64,000 nt of DNA from Caenorhabditis elegans. Lineage: Eukaryota > Nematoda > Chromadorea > Rhabditida > Rhabditidae. Below the pieces are notes generated by a model. The model did no database searches, was not told the origin of the DNA, and was given only the letters and a program-made list of their open reading frames with translations. The stretch is from NCBI RefSeq assembly GCF_000002985.6, contig NC_003281.10, forward strand, positions 1,302,001 to 1,366,000, read 5' to 3'. Of the stretch, positions 45,129-56,238 are shown piece after piece. Positions within the stretch are counted from its first letter, which is position 1. Every line of letters starts with the position of its first letter. A program made the position numbers and the translations under genes.

Positions 45129-45786
45129 TTTTATGGAATAGAGGGGTAATGAATGAGACAATGAATATGTACGTCTTGAGACAAACTGTGAGGAGACAAC
45201 AAGTGCAATAACATCCCAAAAGACACCGAAGATGTATCGATTCAGATTCAAACGCGCTGAACAAAAAAATGTAGTAGAAACCCTGCAATTATGTAAACAA
45301 ATCTGTGATCAATTTGTGAAAGATTTAGGAATTTGAAACAAATTTATTGTCAGCATATAGTTGATATTATGAACGTTACAAACACAACAAACAACGTTAA
45401 CCCAACTGTATTTCGTATTTTTAAAAGTTTTTACGTGAAAAGATACGTCAAATATATTAATTTTATATTTACATTAAACCATTATAATTCAAACCAATAA
45501 AAATGTATTAAGCCAACTATTGTAATATGTTTTTTAAATATACCGACCGTTAAATTCGTCTAACATCCGCCAAAATCTGCAAACGGATAATTCATCTACG
45601 ACTCTTATATATTTTAGTTTTAGTCAATAAGGGGCACGTGGCGAGACTATTCCGCATAAATGCCCACCGTATATATATATCGATTTGTCATATTAAACAA
45701 CATCACAATTTATTGCTATCAATTATCAAAAAACTTTTATATTAATTTTAAAGTTTCAATACCACCGAGCAAATTTGTTTCCCAGG
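45129..45786. other. spacer between membrane-protein gene and F-box pseudogene
   Basis: Holds the conserved upstream block of the gene 44315-45128 (about 45205-45260). The rest is AT-rich with a short TATATATATATC tract near 45670. No gene is seen. Confidence 0.5.
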
Positions 45787-47400
45787 TTAACATCTTTCTA
45801 TAGAAAGTTCAAAATCACGAGACGCTAGAGTTTGCAAATTAATAACAAATGTGCCCTGATCAGTTGAATACTTGATGTTAAACCCATTGTCGCCAGTATA
45901 ATCCGGTTGAAATACTCTTGCAAGTTGAATTGGATCAATTCGATAAATTTTAATAATGCATTTGCTGAATGTTCGTCTGTTCAGCATATTCTGAAAATAA
46001 GTCAAATAAAAAATAAATCATTTCAATTATATAGATTATAAGTACTTACATCTCTAATTTGAGTTGCAGTTTTTATTGAAAAGTCGCTCATGTAGATTTG
46101 AAATGAAACAAAGTGAAATAGGTGTTCAATGTATTTACTGTTTATTGAATAACCTTTAAAATTGAAGGTTTTTGCAGTTTTCCACTGGTCCAAGTAGGTA
46201 ATTTGTTTGAATTGATAGTTTCTGTCATATTGCCACAGTGTAATACTTTCCAGGACTTTAGAAACAAAGTATGGAAGTATAGAAACTACCAAATCAAAGG
46301 TAAAATACTAAATTCAATTTTCTTGATGTGAGCACATTTTTGGGCTTTTAAAATGTCCATAAGAAATTTTACAGTATATTTTATATCTTCAATATAAATA
46401 GAAATGTGTAATTCCGTTGAGTGCTTCAGTAGTATCTCAAAATCCTTGAATGCTACTTTTATGTAATTTTTTCCTTTTACTCTCCCCTCTCGTTTCTTGT
46501 AAGTCACAGATGTACCACCACTTGATGCTGCTTTACAGTAATAAATGTAATCTTCCAGGGCTATGCAAATGTTATCAGTGTAGATTTGGAGTGAGATTTT
46601 AGGAAAATAAATTCCAAATCCATCAACAGCGCGTCTCAGGCTTTGGCACACATTACGACATGTCCATCTGAAATTTTTAAAGTTTTCGTGGCGGGACCCA
46701 AATTTTTTAGAGGGGAATTTTTCAAAAATTTTGGAACTAGTGCGGCAAATTTGGGAAATTTGCCGGTAATTTTTTATATTAGTTTGAAGCGCCAAAATTA
46801 CTGTGTACTTACAGTTTTTATTTTACTAGAATTTTCGGAAAAAATCAATAGTTTCGGTCAACCTTTTTTGTCCAATTTGAGGTGTATGCCACGGGTAGGC
46901 GGCCAATCGGCAAATTGCCGGTTTGCTGATTAGCCGGAAATTTTCATTTTTGGCAAGTTGCCGGTTTGCCGGTTTGCCGATTTGCCAAATATTTTTATTT
47001 TTGGCAAGTTGCCAGTTTGCCGGTTTGCCGGAAGTTTTTAAAGGAATTTTTTGAAATACGAAAACACTTAAAATTTTTAATTCCGGCAATTTGCCGATTT
47101 GCCGGATATTTCAATCCCGGCAATTTGCAGATTTGCCGAAAAATTATTACCCTGGTGTGCGGCAAATTTCGAAATTTTCCAAGCTTGGCAAACGGAAAAT
47201 TCGACAAATTTCCGTCTAATATTTAGTCTCAAAAACTTTTTTTCCAAAAAAAATTCGACTCACAAATCCATAGGGCTAAGCTTTTCGAAAACTTGGTTAA
47301 CAATGTCCAGAGGCATATTTAGTAAGGGGCTCTCTAGATGTGAAGTGGTTGGCGGTTTTGTAAACCATTTTGTTAGAATACTGACGAAGCAATTGGGCAT
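45787..47400 (-). pseudogene. F-box/FTH gene with one-base frameshift in exon 2
   Basis: Minus-strand exons 47400-47264 (MPNCFVSILTKWFTKPPTTS, then SPLLNMPLDIVNQVFEKLSPMDL), 46667-46050 and 45990-45787 (NMLNRRTFSKCIIKI, LARVFQPDYTGDNGF). Exon 2 is 618 nt where 619 is needed. The frame from WTCRNVCQSLRRAVDGFG reaches a stop at IEFSILPLIW, and VVSILPYFVSKVLESI onward is open in the next frame, so one base is missing near 46299. It is closely related to 38616-40494 and 40996-42692. All splice sites are good, so the lesion looks recent, or is an assembly error. It sits between the second and third membrane-protein genes. Confidence 0.8.
46890..47215. repeat. GCCGG-rich minisatellite in intron 1
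   Basis: A dozen short units (CCGGTTTGCCGATTTGCC type) of the family seen at 13520-14010 and 35040-38090. Confidence 0.85.
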
Positions 47401-47751
47401 TTTGGGAAGTTTAACCGAAAAGAAAACAAAATTTAAAATGAACTGGAACTAGTCAATATTATGAAACACGCTCTTATCAGTTAACCGTCTTCACACGTGC
47501 AAATTGTTAAATTTTCAAGCATGCTTTTTTATGAGCCATCAGTAGTGTAATGAAAAGCATTTTGCGACGGTTGACGTATTTTTTGAGACCTTGCTCACTT
47601 CTCCAAAAGTTAGTTGTTTTGATTTCAGAACTTATTTCAGTACCTTTTTGAAATTGTTTTTCTTGTTCTACATACTTGCTTTCACTTGTTGTTTGCAAAT
47701 TTTGTTTAAAAAACTGGTTCCAAAAAATCATTTATTAATGTCGTTTAAAAA
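47401..47751. other. spacer
   Basis: AT-rich single-copy sequence between the start of the F-box pseudogene and the stop of the third membrane-protein gene. No exon is recognised. Confidence 0.5.
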
Positions 47752-48836
47752 TCAAATTTCTAAAATCTCATGCTCTTCGGGCTTCTCGTCGACTCCCCAT
47801 ATTCCAGTTGCAGGGTCCCATGTTCTTATCTCAATGTGTTCTAATCCACCATCAGGTCTCAAACGAGATAAATGAACTTTATCCGAGTTATGTGCATAAC
47901 AAGCAACTACGACTGCTGGTATAGACATTATATTGATTATTGGGCATAGGTATATAGTTCCTGGCAAGAAATGAATAATGTTATAATTGTTTGAAGAAGA
48001 ATTAGTCCAGGTGCACAAGTAGATATAGTATACTTCCATAATGGTGAAGAATATGAAGATGGAAACCTTTTGAAGGTTGGTTAGTTTTGTGGTTTTTGGG
48101 AAAGTGTACTTGATAGGTGATTCAGATTCTAGAAGAACATTTGCGAAACATATTAACTGTAATATTAGTAGAGAATGGATGAGGATGGAAGCAAGCATCT
48201 GAAAAATGGTAGAATGTATATGAATATATATATATAGATACTATGTTTTATATTAATTTTTTCTATTATTTGTACTGCTTTTGCTTATTTTGCAATAACT
48301 AGCGCAATAGATTTATGTACATAAATACCGTATCTTTAGCACTCCGACTACTCAACTTTGAAACGTTATATCTCGGTTCATTTTAAAGATATCAATATTT
48401 TATTAACTACAGAATGATAGAAAAAGAACTAAAAAATATTTTGTTAGATAACAATTTTTGAATAGAACAAACGATAATTGAGATATAAGCTGTCAAAGTT
48501 GAACCTATTCTAAACGAAACTTACATTTATCCATCCTCCGAAAAACATGAGAATCATAGCAATCGGAAGTAATATATTCAAGCAGACCACTGCACCTGCA
48601 ATAAAGATCCGATGCCAGTAGAAGTTTTCGATCGATTGTTGCACTTTTAGGCATTCTTTATTTATAACAACCCACAGAAAAGGCACAATCATGGATAGTT
48701 GAGTGATGTTAGAAATGTACCCCGCAAGTTCATTGTTTCTGAACATCAGGATAATATTGAATGCATAAGCGACCGCGATAAAGTAGACCAGAAAGAACGA
48801 GTATAAAACGTACAGAGAACGTCCGATTGCACCCAT
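47752..48836 (-). CDS. multi-pass membrane protein, unrecognised family, 252 aa
   Basis: Minus-strand exons 48836-48525 and 48198-47752 (253 codons including stop). It starts MGAIGRSLYVLYSFFLVYF and has VQQSIENFYWHRIFIAGAV, MLASILIHSLLILQL after the intron, ESESPIKYTFPKTTKLTNLQ, YYIYLCTWTNSS and LRPDGGLEHIEIRTWDPATG. The intron (326 bp) is longer than in the other copies (50-60 bp). Third of four tandem copies; function unknown. Confidence 0.8.
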
Positions 48837-49215
48837 TTTTGTGGAATTGAGAAACAATGAATGAGACAACGTGCTGGAAGACATAACGCCAGTGAACAGC
48901 ATGCAACGACCCAAAAGACGTCTCAAGAGAAGGCCCCATGTATCGATCCAGCCTCAAACGCGCCTTGTGGACAATTTTACAATGTACAGTACTTTTCCGG
49001 AAACATCTTTAGTTGTGTTTTGAGTTGAAAACTTTAAAAACCGAAAATATATTTGAAATTTGAGTTATTTATTTGGTCTGGAAGTTATAACAGTTTTGGG
49101 CCAAATTATGATTTTATAACATAATACTTTTTATTGTTGTAACCTCTACAGTGTATGTAAAAACTATTATAAGAACCTAATCGAAAAATCGTTTATTAAT
49201 ATTGTTCAGGACACA
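48837..49215. other. spacer
   Basis: Contains the conserved upstream block of the gene 47752-48836 (about 48890-48965), then AT-rich sequence. No gene is seen. Confidence 0.5.
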
Positions 49216-50024
49216 TTAGACTTCTAAAAACTCATGATCTTCAGGCTTCTCGTCCGATTCCCAGACTCCAGTTGCAGGATTCCATGTTTTGAGTCCAATA
49301 AACTGTAGTTCACTACCAGGTTGCGATTGAAATAATTTTACTGTATCCGAGTTATAAGCATAGCACGCTACAACAACGGGAGGTATAACCATTATATTGA
49401 TTATTGGGCATAAGTATATAGTTCCTGGTAAGAATTTGACAATGTTATACTCGTTCTGAGATGGATGAGTCCAAGTGCACAAGTAGATATAGTAGACTTC
49501 CATAATGGTGAAGAATGTGAAGATTGATACTTTTTGAAGGTTGGTTAGTTTTGTGGTTTTTGGAAAAGTGTACTTGATAGGTGATTCTGACTCTGAAAGA
49601 ATACTTGCAAAACCATATGGAAGGCATTGCAGTAGGAAATAAATAAATAAGGAGGCAAGGGTCTGAAAAATTTAAAAATGTGTATTAACATTTTCAAAAA
49701 TCCAAAAAAAACTTACATTTATCTATCCTCCAAAAAACATGAGAATCATAGCAACCGGAAATAATACATTGAAACAGACCATGCACCTGCGATACGGATC
49801 CGATGCCAGTGGAAGTTTTCGATAGATTGTTGCTGGTGCTCTACTATCCTTGTGAGAGCCTCCCCCAAAGAAAACACAATTGAAAAAGAAATACAATAAA
49901 AACTGAATATTGCTAGCTTATACTCTTGGAACATTATGAACAAAGTGAGTGCATAAGTGAAATTGAGAAAGTAAATCAGAGGGAACACGTAAAGAATGTA
50001 CAGCGTTTTCCCGACTGCACCCAT
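49216..50024 (-). pseudogene. broken fourth copy of the membrane-protein family
   Basis: Exon 1 starts at 50024 (MGAVGKTLYILYVFPLIYF) and exon 2 is 49662-49216 (TLASLFIYFLLQCLPYG, ESESPIKYTFPKTTKLTNLQ). Two lesions lie in exon 1. One base is missing near 49781 in the IAGAVVCLN coding sequence (others have GACCACTGCACC on plus, here GACCATGCACC). The Trp codon of the GGWMN/GGWIN end is TAG (49725-49723). Exon 2 is fully open and its splice sites are intact, so decay is recent. Confidence 0.85.
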
Positions 50025-50348
50025 TTTTAAGGGCTATAGGGCTAACAAATGGGATAATATGTATTGCGAGTCTGCAAAAAAATGTAGAAAGACACAAGGT
50101 CAATCCAAAAAGATGTCTCGAGGGATGATTCTTGGTATTGATTGAAACCAAAACGCATCTGGAAGACAATAAACTGGAGTATATACGGTCTATCGAAAAG
50201 GGCTTGTTTGAAGGACGATTAATGTTAACCAATCTCATTTTTTCGAGTTTATTTGAAAAAGTGCGATACCATGCTCTAGTGTTAGCTTACGATGTATATT
50301 ATTACTATTATATATATTATATTATATATATATTATGTGTATATTATG

Positions 50349-50411
<63 letters not shown>

Positions 50412-50612
50412 GTGTATGCCAACGTAACTATAGTGGCGGTAGCTATTATATGTATGTACATACCTATATGTGCCAAATTCTCAAAGACAAAAATGCGATT
50501 AACTGTGAACAATTTTTATGGGCAGTGAAATTTTTCGGCAATATTGACAGATGTGTAGTATCACAAAAAACCAATAAATACGCTTTTTATTATTTGAATC
50601 GCCACAACATAA
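50025..50612. other. spacer with TA microsatellite
   Basis: The upstream block of the fourth membrane-protein copy lies at about 50080-50160. A (TA)n tract runs from about 50340 to 50409, followed by a short TATGTATGTACATACC segment. The apparent ORFs rich in I and Y come from this tract. Confidence 0.75.
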
Positions 50613-51147
50613 TCAATTAATTGGTAAATCTGCAAAATATCAAGGTTAGCTGGCATTTTTTTTTCACAAAACCACTTACGATGGTAAAAGCACATTGCGG
50701 CAAAGAATTCGGTTTCAATGACAGTAGAACCCTCCCGCAAAGTCCATACTCCAGTTTTTGGATTGCAAGTTGATCACCCGGAAATTGATGTCTAAATAAT
50801 TACTAGTAAGCAAATTTAAAGAAAAAGAGACAAACGCTTATAAGGTGCGGCCTATCATCAGGTTTATCCAATGGAATGTAATAAGTCAAATGCTCTCCAG
50901 CTTGGGCGCAACTACGCATGTACTGGCATCCATCAGCAGAGAGTGTAGGAAGTGCATAAGTGGTAGAAAAGTTTGCGATGGTTGGATGGTCAAGATAAAA
51001 TCCTGCAGTTGCACTGTTCAGTTCCAGTGATGGGCATGGGCAATTTGCTGCAAGTTTTAAAAGTCAAGCTTTGCTAAAAACTTTTGGTCAGGTCAAGCAA
51101 AGTTATCGCAATTCCGACTACGGGCTTTGCTACTTGGTGCCAGGCTG

Positions 51148-51295
51148 TCCCATTACGGTTTGATCTACAAAAAATGCGGGAATTTTTTGCCCAAATATGT
51201 GACGTCAGCAATCAAAACTCTGCGTCTCTCCACCCGCATTTTTTGTAGATCTACGTAGATCAAACAAGTCACGCGGTGTCAGAAATGAGACACTC
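51148..51295. repeat. palindromic repeat (TTTGATCTACAAAAAATGCGGG)
   Basis: GTTTGATCTACAAAAAATGC on the left pairs with GCATTTTTTGTAGATCTACG, then TAGATCAAAC, on the right, around GACGTCAGC. It lies in an intron of copy A. This foldback is a common type in Caenorhabditis genomes. Confidence 0.8.
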
Positions 51296-51511
51296 TGACA
51301 CAGTAGGAAAAAAAATCAGGGCCTTCCCAGTTCTCAAATAACTCACAGTTCTTCAAACAAACTCCGTACATCCTAGAGAGATTCACAGTATTGCCATTTC
51401 CATCGTCAACTGACCAATAGTTTGAAATCTTGTCACAGACACCATTAGCAGGTGATGGACCGGACTAAAGCGGGTATTAATATTAATGCTTCAGATGGAT
51501 ATTTCTGCCAA

Positions 51512-52205
51512 GCAGCCTCTAATAAATGCCGAGTGTGCAGACTCCGCCCCTTTTTCGCGTTTTTTCGCGTTTTTTTTGGCTTGCGAAAAAAGGTAACACT
51601 ACATTTACATTCCCAACTCCTGAACCGTGTGACTTCATGCTCTAATATTTGAAATCCTACTAGAAATATTTTGCCCCACGGTGGAGCAGAAAACGGCACT
51701 AAGTTCGGAGCAAAAGTGAGCTCAGGGCGGCTTTCCCCAGTTTGAAAAAAAATTTTGTTGCTCTTTTACCCCCAAAAAACCATGTTTTAATTGAATTAAA
51801 ATTCGGGTTTTGCTCCATTTTGTTTGAAACTTATGTGCAAGATACTACTCAGAGAGACTGATTTTTTGAAAAAAAGTTTAAGTTCATAAGTGCAAAAGCC
51901 AAAAAGTTGTGATAAAACAAAAGGCCAAAAACTGCCATTTTGCCAAAAAAAAAATTTTTTTCCGAAAAATTAGTTTTTCGTCTTTATCTCAAGTTCTACT
52001 TCATCTTTTTTCATACTTTTTTTGTTTACCCCACGTAAAAAAGTACGTTGAACACGATTTTGAAGTCAGAATTAAGAAAAAACCAATGCGTCGGCTGATC
52101 AAGACGAATAAGTGTCAAATTTTGCACACTCTTCCATTTTCGCGATTCTACTTTTTTCATCATAACTTGGTCAGTTTTTAAGATTTCTCAGTTTTCTAAA
52201 AAGTA
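51512..52205. repeat. ~690-bp dispersed repeat, copy 2
   Basis: Inverted relative to copy 1 at 23905-24594. It sits inside the deleted middle of cysteine-rich gene copy A, starting four bases after the truncated intron, so its insertion or a recombination through it may have caused the loss of exons 3-8. Confidence 0.8.
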
Positions 52206-53007
52206 ACGTGTAGGTCTCATTAAGATGCATCGAGACATATATAATTTCTAACAAGTTCAGTGGGAAAATTTTTCAAGAAAAAAATAATTCAAAAATTTAG
52301 TACGGGGGGGAGTAGTTTCCTGGGTCTCCTGAACATTTTTTCCACTAAAGTTTTGCGGAATGTATTTTTGTTTCATAGGTTTTGATTTTATCTAATGGAA
52401 GCTGAAGTTTTGTCGCATTAGCAATGCTCTGCCAAGAGATATTATTTTTTCAAAATTTTCAGACCAAAACTTGTTTGTTTCTATAAATAAACCAGTTTAC
52501 AAGATATAGCCCTCAACTGTACGTCTCCTTTTTGGGAATTCAATAATGAGTACAATCCTGTAATAAAAATTTCAAAATTTCGTTTTCCCGCTGACTAATC
52601 AGTGATAAACGGTTTTGAAACATCTTTTCTCAAATTTTCATTATTGAAGAAAGCGGAATCGAAAGACGACTCCTTTCCAGAAATTTTCCTTCCCTACATC
52701 CCTTTTTGAGGTGTCTCCCGCATGGCCGAGTGGTTAGTACGTATGTCTGCAGAAATTTTTGGTAGTTGGTTCAATTCTACCAACTGACAAACTTTTTTGT
52801 GAGTTATCGGGATTCGAATAGAAATCCTCGATTTTATACAAAATATGGATACGTCTCCCCCAATATAACGCCTCCTCAAACTTCAATCAATCAAAATTCA
52901 GCTTTAACTGATTCATCGGGTGCGTCTGTTTTTGGTCAAACCGAACTCGAAAATCAAGAAGACTCCCATTGACCTACTGAAATTTTGACGAACCCTCTAA
53001 AAGTCGA
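52206..53007. other. unassigned insertion within copy A
   Basis: 52206-52710 is AT-rich and has no feature I can name. 52711-52835 is tRNA-like. 52836-53007 is unassigned. None of it resembles the missing exons 3-8. Confidence 0.4.
52713..52835 (+). repeat. tRNA-derived SINE-like sequence
   Basis: A box A (TGGCCGAGTGG, 52723-52733) and a box B (GGTTCAATTCT, 52768-52778) occur at tRNA-like spacing. The box B arm pairs (TTGGTAG with CTACCAA). A second box-B-like word (GGGATTCGAAT) follows at about 52809-52819. There is no acceptor stem matching CTCCCGC, so it is not an intact tRNA gene. The D-arm looks like a Ser/Leu type tRNA. Confidence 0.4.
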
Positions 53008-54175
53008 AAATGAACAACTTAGCCTCTCCATCACAATACATCTTGACAGAGCAATCATCAACTATCTGGATTGGTTTTCTGAGCAGCGATTGAGGCTTAT
53101 TGGCCCAAAAGTTTGAAACTTGAGGCTCATAGTTATAAACGTCAGCAGGATCAATGGCTAGGACGTTGCAAGCACATGGTGCTGAAGGTCAAAATTGAAA
53201 GTTCAAGGAGGCTCTGAATTTTGGGCTTACGTGGAGCTAACTGATTGATTTTCAAACACGCATTGGCAAATACAGGGAGAAAGAGAAGTAAGGCCCTCAT
53301 TGATGAGGAAATTGAAATGATTGAAAGGGGAATTAGATAATATGCTAATGTATATATATATTCATGTGGATGTTGTTGGAATGAATATATTAAATCAAAT
53401 GAACTATTGAAAGCGATCATTTATTTTTATGCTGTCAAACTACAGTAACCCTAGCATAAACATACAGTACCTTATTATTATCTCCCATCACCTTTAACCC
53501 AAAACTACAGTAACACCTTACAGTACAACACAGTACCAGAGACGATTTATTAGCTGCAACACAATTAATTAATTGGTAAATCTGCAAAATATCAAGGTTA
53601 ACAAGCAGATTCTTAACAACACCACTTACGGCGGTACATGCACATTGGAGCAAAAAATTTGGTTTCAATGACAGTAGAACCCTCCCGCAAAGTCCATACT
53701 CTAGTGTTCGGATTGCATGTTGACCCCCCGGAAATAGATGCCTAGTAAGCCATTAAAAAAATACAAACGTTTATAAGGTGCGGCTTATCATCAGGTTTAT
53801 CCAATGGAATGTAATAATTCAAATGCTCTCCACCTTGACCACAACTACGCATGTACTGGCATCCATCAGCGGATAGTGTTGTAATTGCAGGAGTGCTATT
53901 AAACTTTGTGACGGGTGTGTCCTGTCTGAGATAATATATTGCAGTTGAACTGTCCAGTTCCAATGAAGTGCATGGGCACCTTGCTGGAAATTTTAAGCCA
54001 GTTGGAGTAACATTCCAAGGTCTGATCAAAATTTGGGTCACAACTCACAGTTCTGCAAACAAACTCCGTCCATCCTGAGAGATTAAAAGTGTTGCCACCT
54101 CTAACGTCAACTGACCAATACTTTGAGATTTTGTCACAGGTACCATTAACAGATTTACCGAACTGTAGCGAATAT

Positions 54176-55065
54176 GGCCCAAACTCCCAGGGGGCAAAAA
54201 ATTAGGGGGCATCGTGTTCTTAGGGGGCATTTACTCCAAGGGGGCATCACTCATAGGGGGCATTAGGGGTCAATGTTCTTAGGGGGCATTTTCAAAAGTC
54301 TCAAAGGGGGCAAAGTTTTAAATGAGTATCTGTTAAGGATACGATTTTTAATGATTTGTCAAAAATGGAATTCGGCCTTAAATACTAATTAAACACTTTG
54401 AAATGGGAAAATTATGATGTTTTATTTGTCTTGTTTACTAATAATATTTTGAAAAGTGTATTTTTCGGTGGGCAACTTGTTATATTTGTATCTTCACAGT
54501 CATCCAATATAGACCAAAAGTTTAAACTAATAATTTGCTGATTACTATACAGGGTGACGACTTTTCAGTTGACCACTTTTTCTTATATCACACACGAACG
54601 GAGCTATAAGATTTTGGAATGTATTATGTCTACATCCCCGCTCTTGACAATTCCATTAATTTTTCGTGAGAGCACATCCAAAATTGTTTAAAAACTATTT
54701 TCTGTAGTATCTAAAACTTTTGAACAACTATCTTGGATGACTGTGAAGATACAAATATAACAAGTTGCCCACCGAAAAAATACACTTTTCAAAATATTAT
54801 TAGTAAACAAGACAAATAAAACATCATAATTTTCCCATTTCAAAGTGTTTAATTAGTATTTAAGGCCGAATTCCATTTTTGACAAATCATTAAAAATCGT
54901 ATCCTTAACAGATACTCATTTAAAACTTTGCCCCCTTTGAGACTTTGGAGAATGCCCCCTAAGAACATTGACCCCTAATGCCCCCTATGAGTGATGCCCC
55001 CTTGGAGTAAATGCCCCCTAAGAACACGATGCCCCCTAATTTTTTGCCCCCTGGGAGTTTGGGCC
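54176..55065. mobile_element. 890-bp foldback element with 9-bp target duplication (MULE-like)
   Basis: The ends GGCCCAAACTCCCAGGGGGC and their exact reverse complement close a foldback with arms of about 340 bp. AGCGAATAT occurs on both sides (54167-54175 and 55066-55074). The outer 120 bp are built of GGGGGCAT direct repeats (TTAGGGGGCAT). A 9-bp duplication plus long inverted repeats fits a non-autonomous Mutator-like element. It lies in intron 8 of copy B and leaves both splice sites usable. Confidence 0.85.
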
Positions 55066-56097
55066 AGCGAATATTGATATTAATGGTTCAGATGGATGTT
55101 TCTTACAGTATAGCCACTATTCTTCGCGGTTATTGGGTCGAGCATTATAAGGGAGTAGCCAACGTATTCACAGGACATAGACATCCTACAGTCCTCCATT
55201 TGAATAGTTGGGCTCCTAATTGTCGTCATTGTAAAAATTTTGTATAACGGATTTTCTGTTGAAACGATTTCGAATATATTCGAAGGCTGTAGAGCCAGAA
55301 AGTCACAAGTGGCGCAGCGATCTGAAAATTGAAACTATGTAAAGGAAGAGCAATCGAGTTATTCCTTACCACGGAACACACACATTGGTGCAAATAGTTC
55401 GGCATATCGAATAGTGGTACCGTCGGTCAAAGCCCAAATGCCGGTTTTCGGATCGCACGTTGATTTATCGGTGATGTACTCCTGAAAATTAAGATCAATA
55501 GTGAAAAAATTTACGAACATGTACCATTTGCGACAAGTAATCGGGATCATCGGGACGTGACCAATATATGATAGGTTCGCTATTTCCGGGACAAAACCGT
55601 TTGAACTGGCAGCCATCAGCGGAGAGTGTTACATTTGCAGGAACGAAAACATTGTCTTTCACATAGCTTTGGTAAAAACTGTCTTGGCCGATGTAATACC
55701 CAGCGTTTTCATTGTACAGGTCCATTGAAGCACACCGACATTTGGCTGGAACAGTGTTGGTGTTTTCATATTCTTTGTATGAAAATGTTTTTTGAAAATG
55801 AAAATCAATGCCAGTTCTATGTAGTAGAACTCAAGTCAACTTACAATTTTTCACACAAACTCCGTTCATCTGATTGATTGTCACGAATTTTCCACTTCCC
55901 TCGTCAATTGACCAAGTCTGAGTACTAGCATCGCAGAATCCATCAGCAGATAATGCGCCGAACTGTAACAAGTCTGATTAACTGCATTAGATTCTGGTTA
56001 TTCTTACAGTATGTGCACTTTGTCCCACTACTGGGTCAAATACCAGAAGTTTGTAGTCTCCTTCACAGTACATCGAGATAGCACAGTCATCAAGTTT

Positions 56098-56238
56098 AAT
56101 GATTGGGGATTTTATGGTGTTCAGGGTCACGTTTCTGTAGTAAGGATGGCCTCTTGGGATGTTTTGGAAGATGTTTGAAGGCTGGATGGCTAGAGATTGG
56201 CAAGCACAACGATCTGGAAATTTGAAGCATGGGGCATA
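56098..56238. repeat. target-site duplication, distal copy (141 bp)
   Basis: Identical base for base to 57383-57523. On the minus strand it contains a TTTCCAG acceptor (56216-56214) and the first part of exon 4 of copy B. The first three bases (AAT) could also belong to the AAAT tail, so the true duplication is 138-141 bp. Confidence 0.95.

Larger units (their letters stand above)
50613..53300 (-). pseudogene. cysteine-rich secreted gene (C6/DUF281-like), copy A, internally deleted
   Basis: It starts at 53300 with a signal peptide (MRALLLFLPVFANACLKINQ) and a second exon in the family frame (ICA/CNVLAIDPADVYNYEP type, then DDCSVKMYCDGEAKLF), which stops short at about 53008. It resumes at about 51507-51340 (CDKISNYWSVDDGNGN), then 51050-50835 (CPCPSLELNSATAGFYL, LSADGCQYMRSC), about 50787-50680 and a last exon ending at 50613. 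Exons 3-8 of its sister copy are replaced by repeat sequence. A stop (GGG TGA TCA, near 50778) lies in the penultimate exon where sisters have GGG GG(G/A) TCA. Non-functional. Confidence 0.75.

Noticed and set aside
47591-47875. 94-aa plus-strand ORF
   Set aside because: It overlaps the conserved exon 2 of the membrane gene 47752-48836 on the other strand, which explains its openness.
50132-50410. Ile/Tyr-rich ORFs over the TA tract
   Set aside because: Microsatellite artefact with no splice support.
55011-55247. ORFs starting MPPKNTMPPNFLPPGSLG (also at 54045-54230 on minus)
   Set aside because: They lie in the arms of the foldback element, and both copies are the same inverted repeat.
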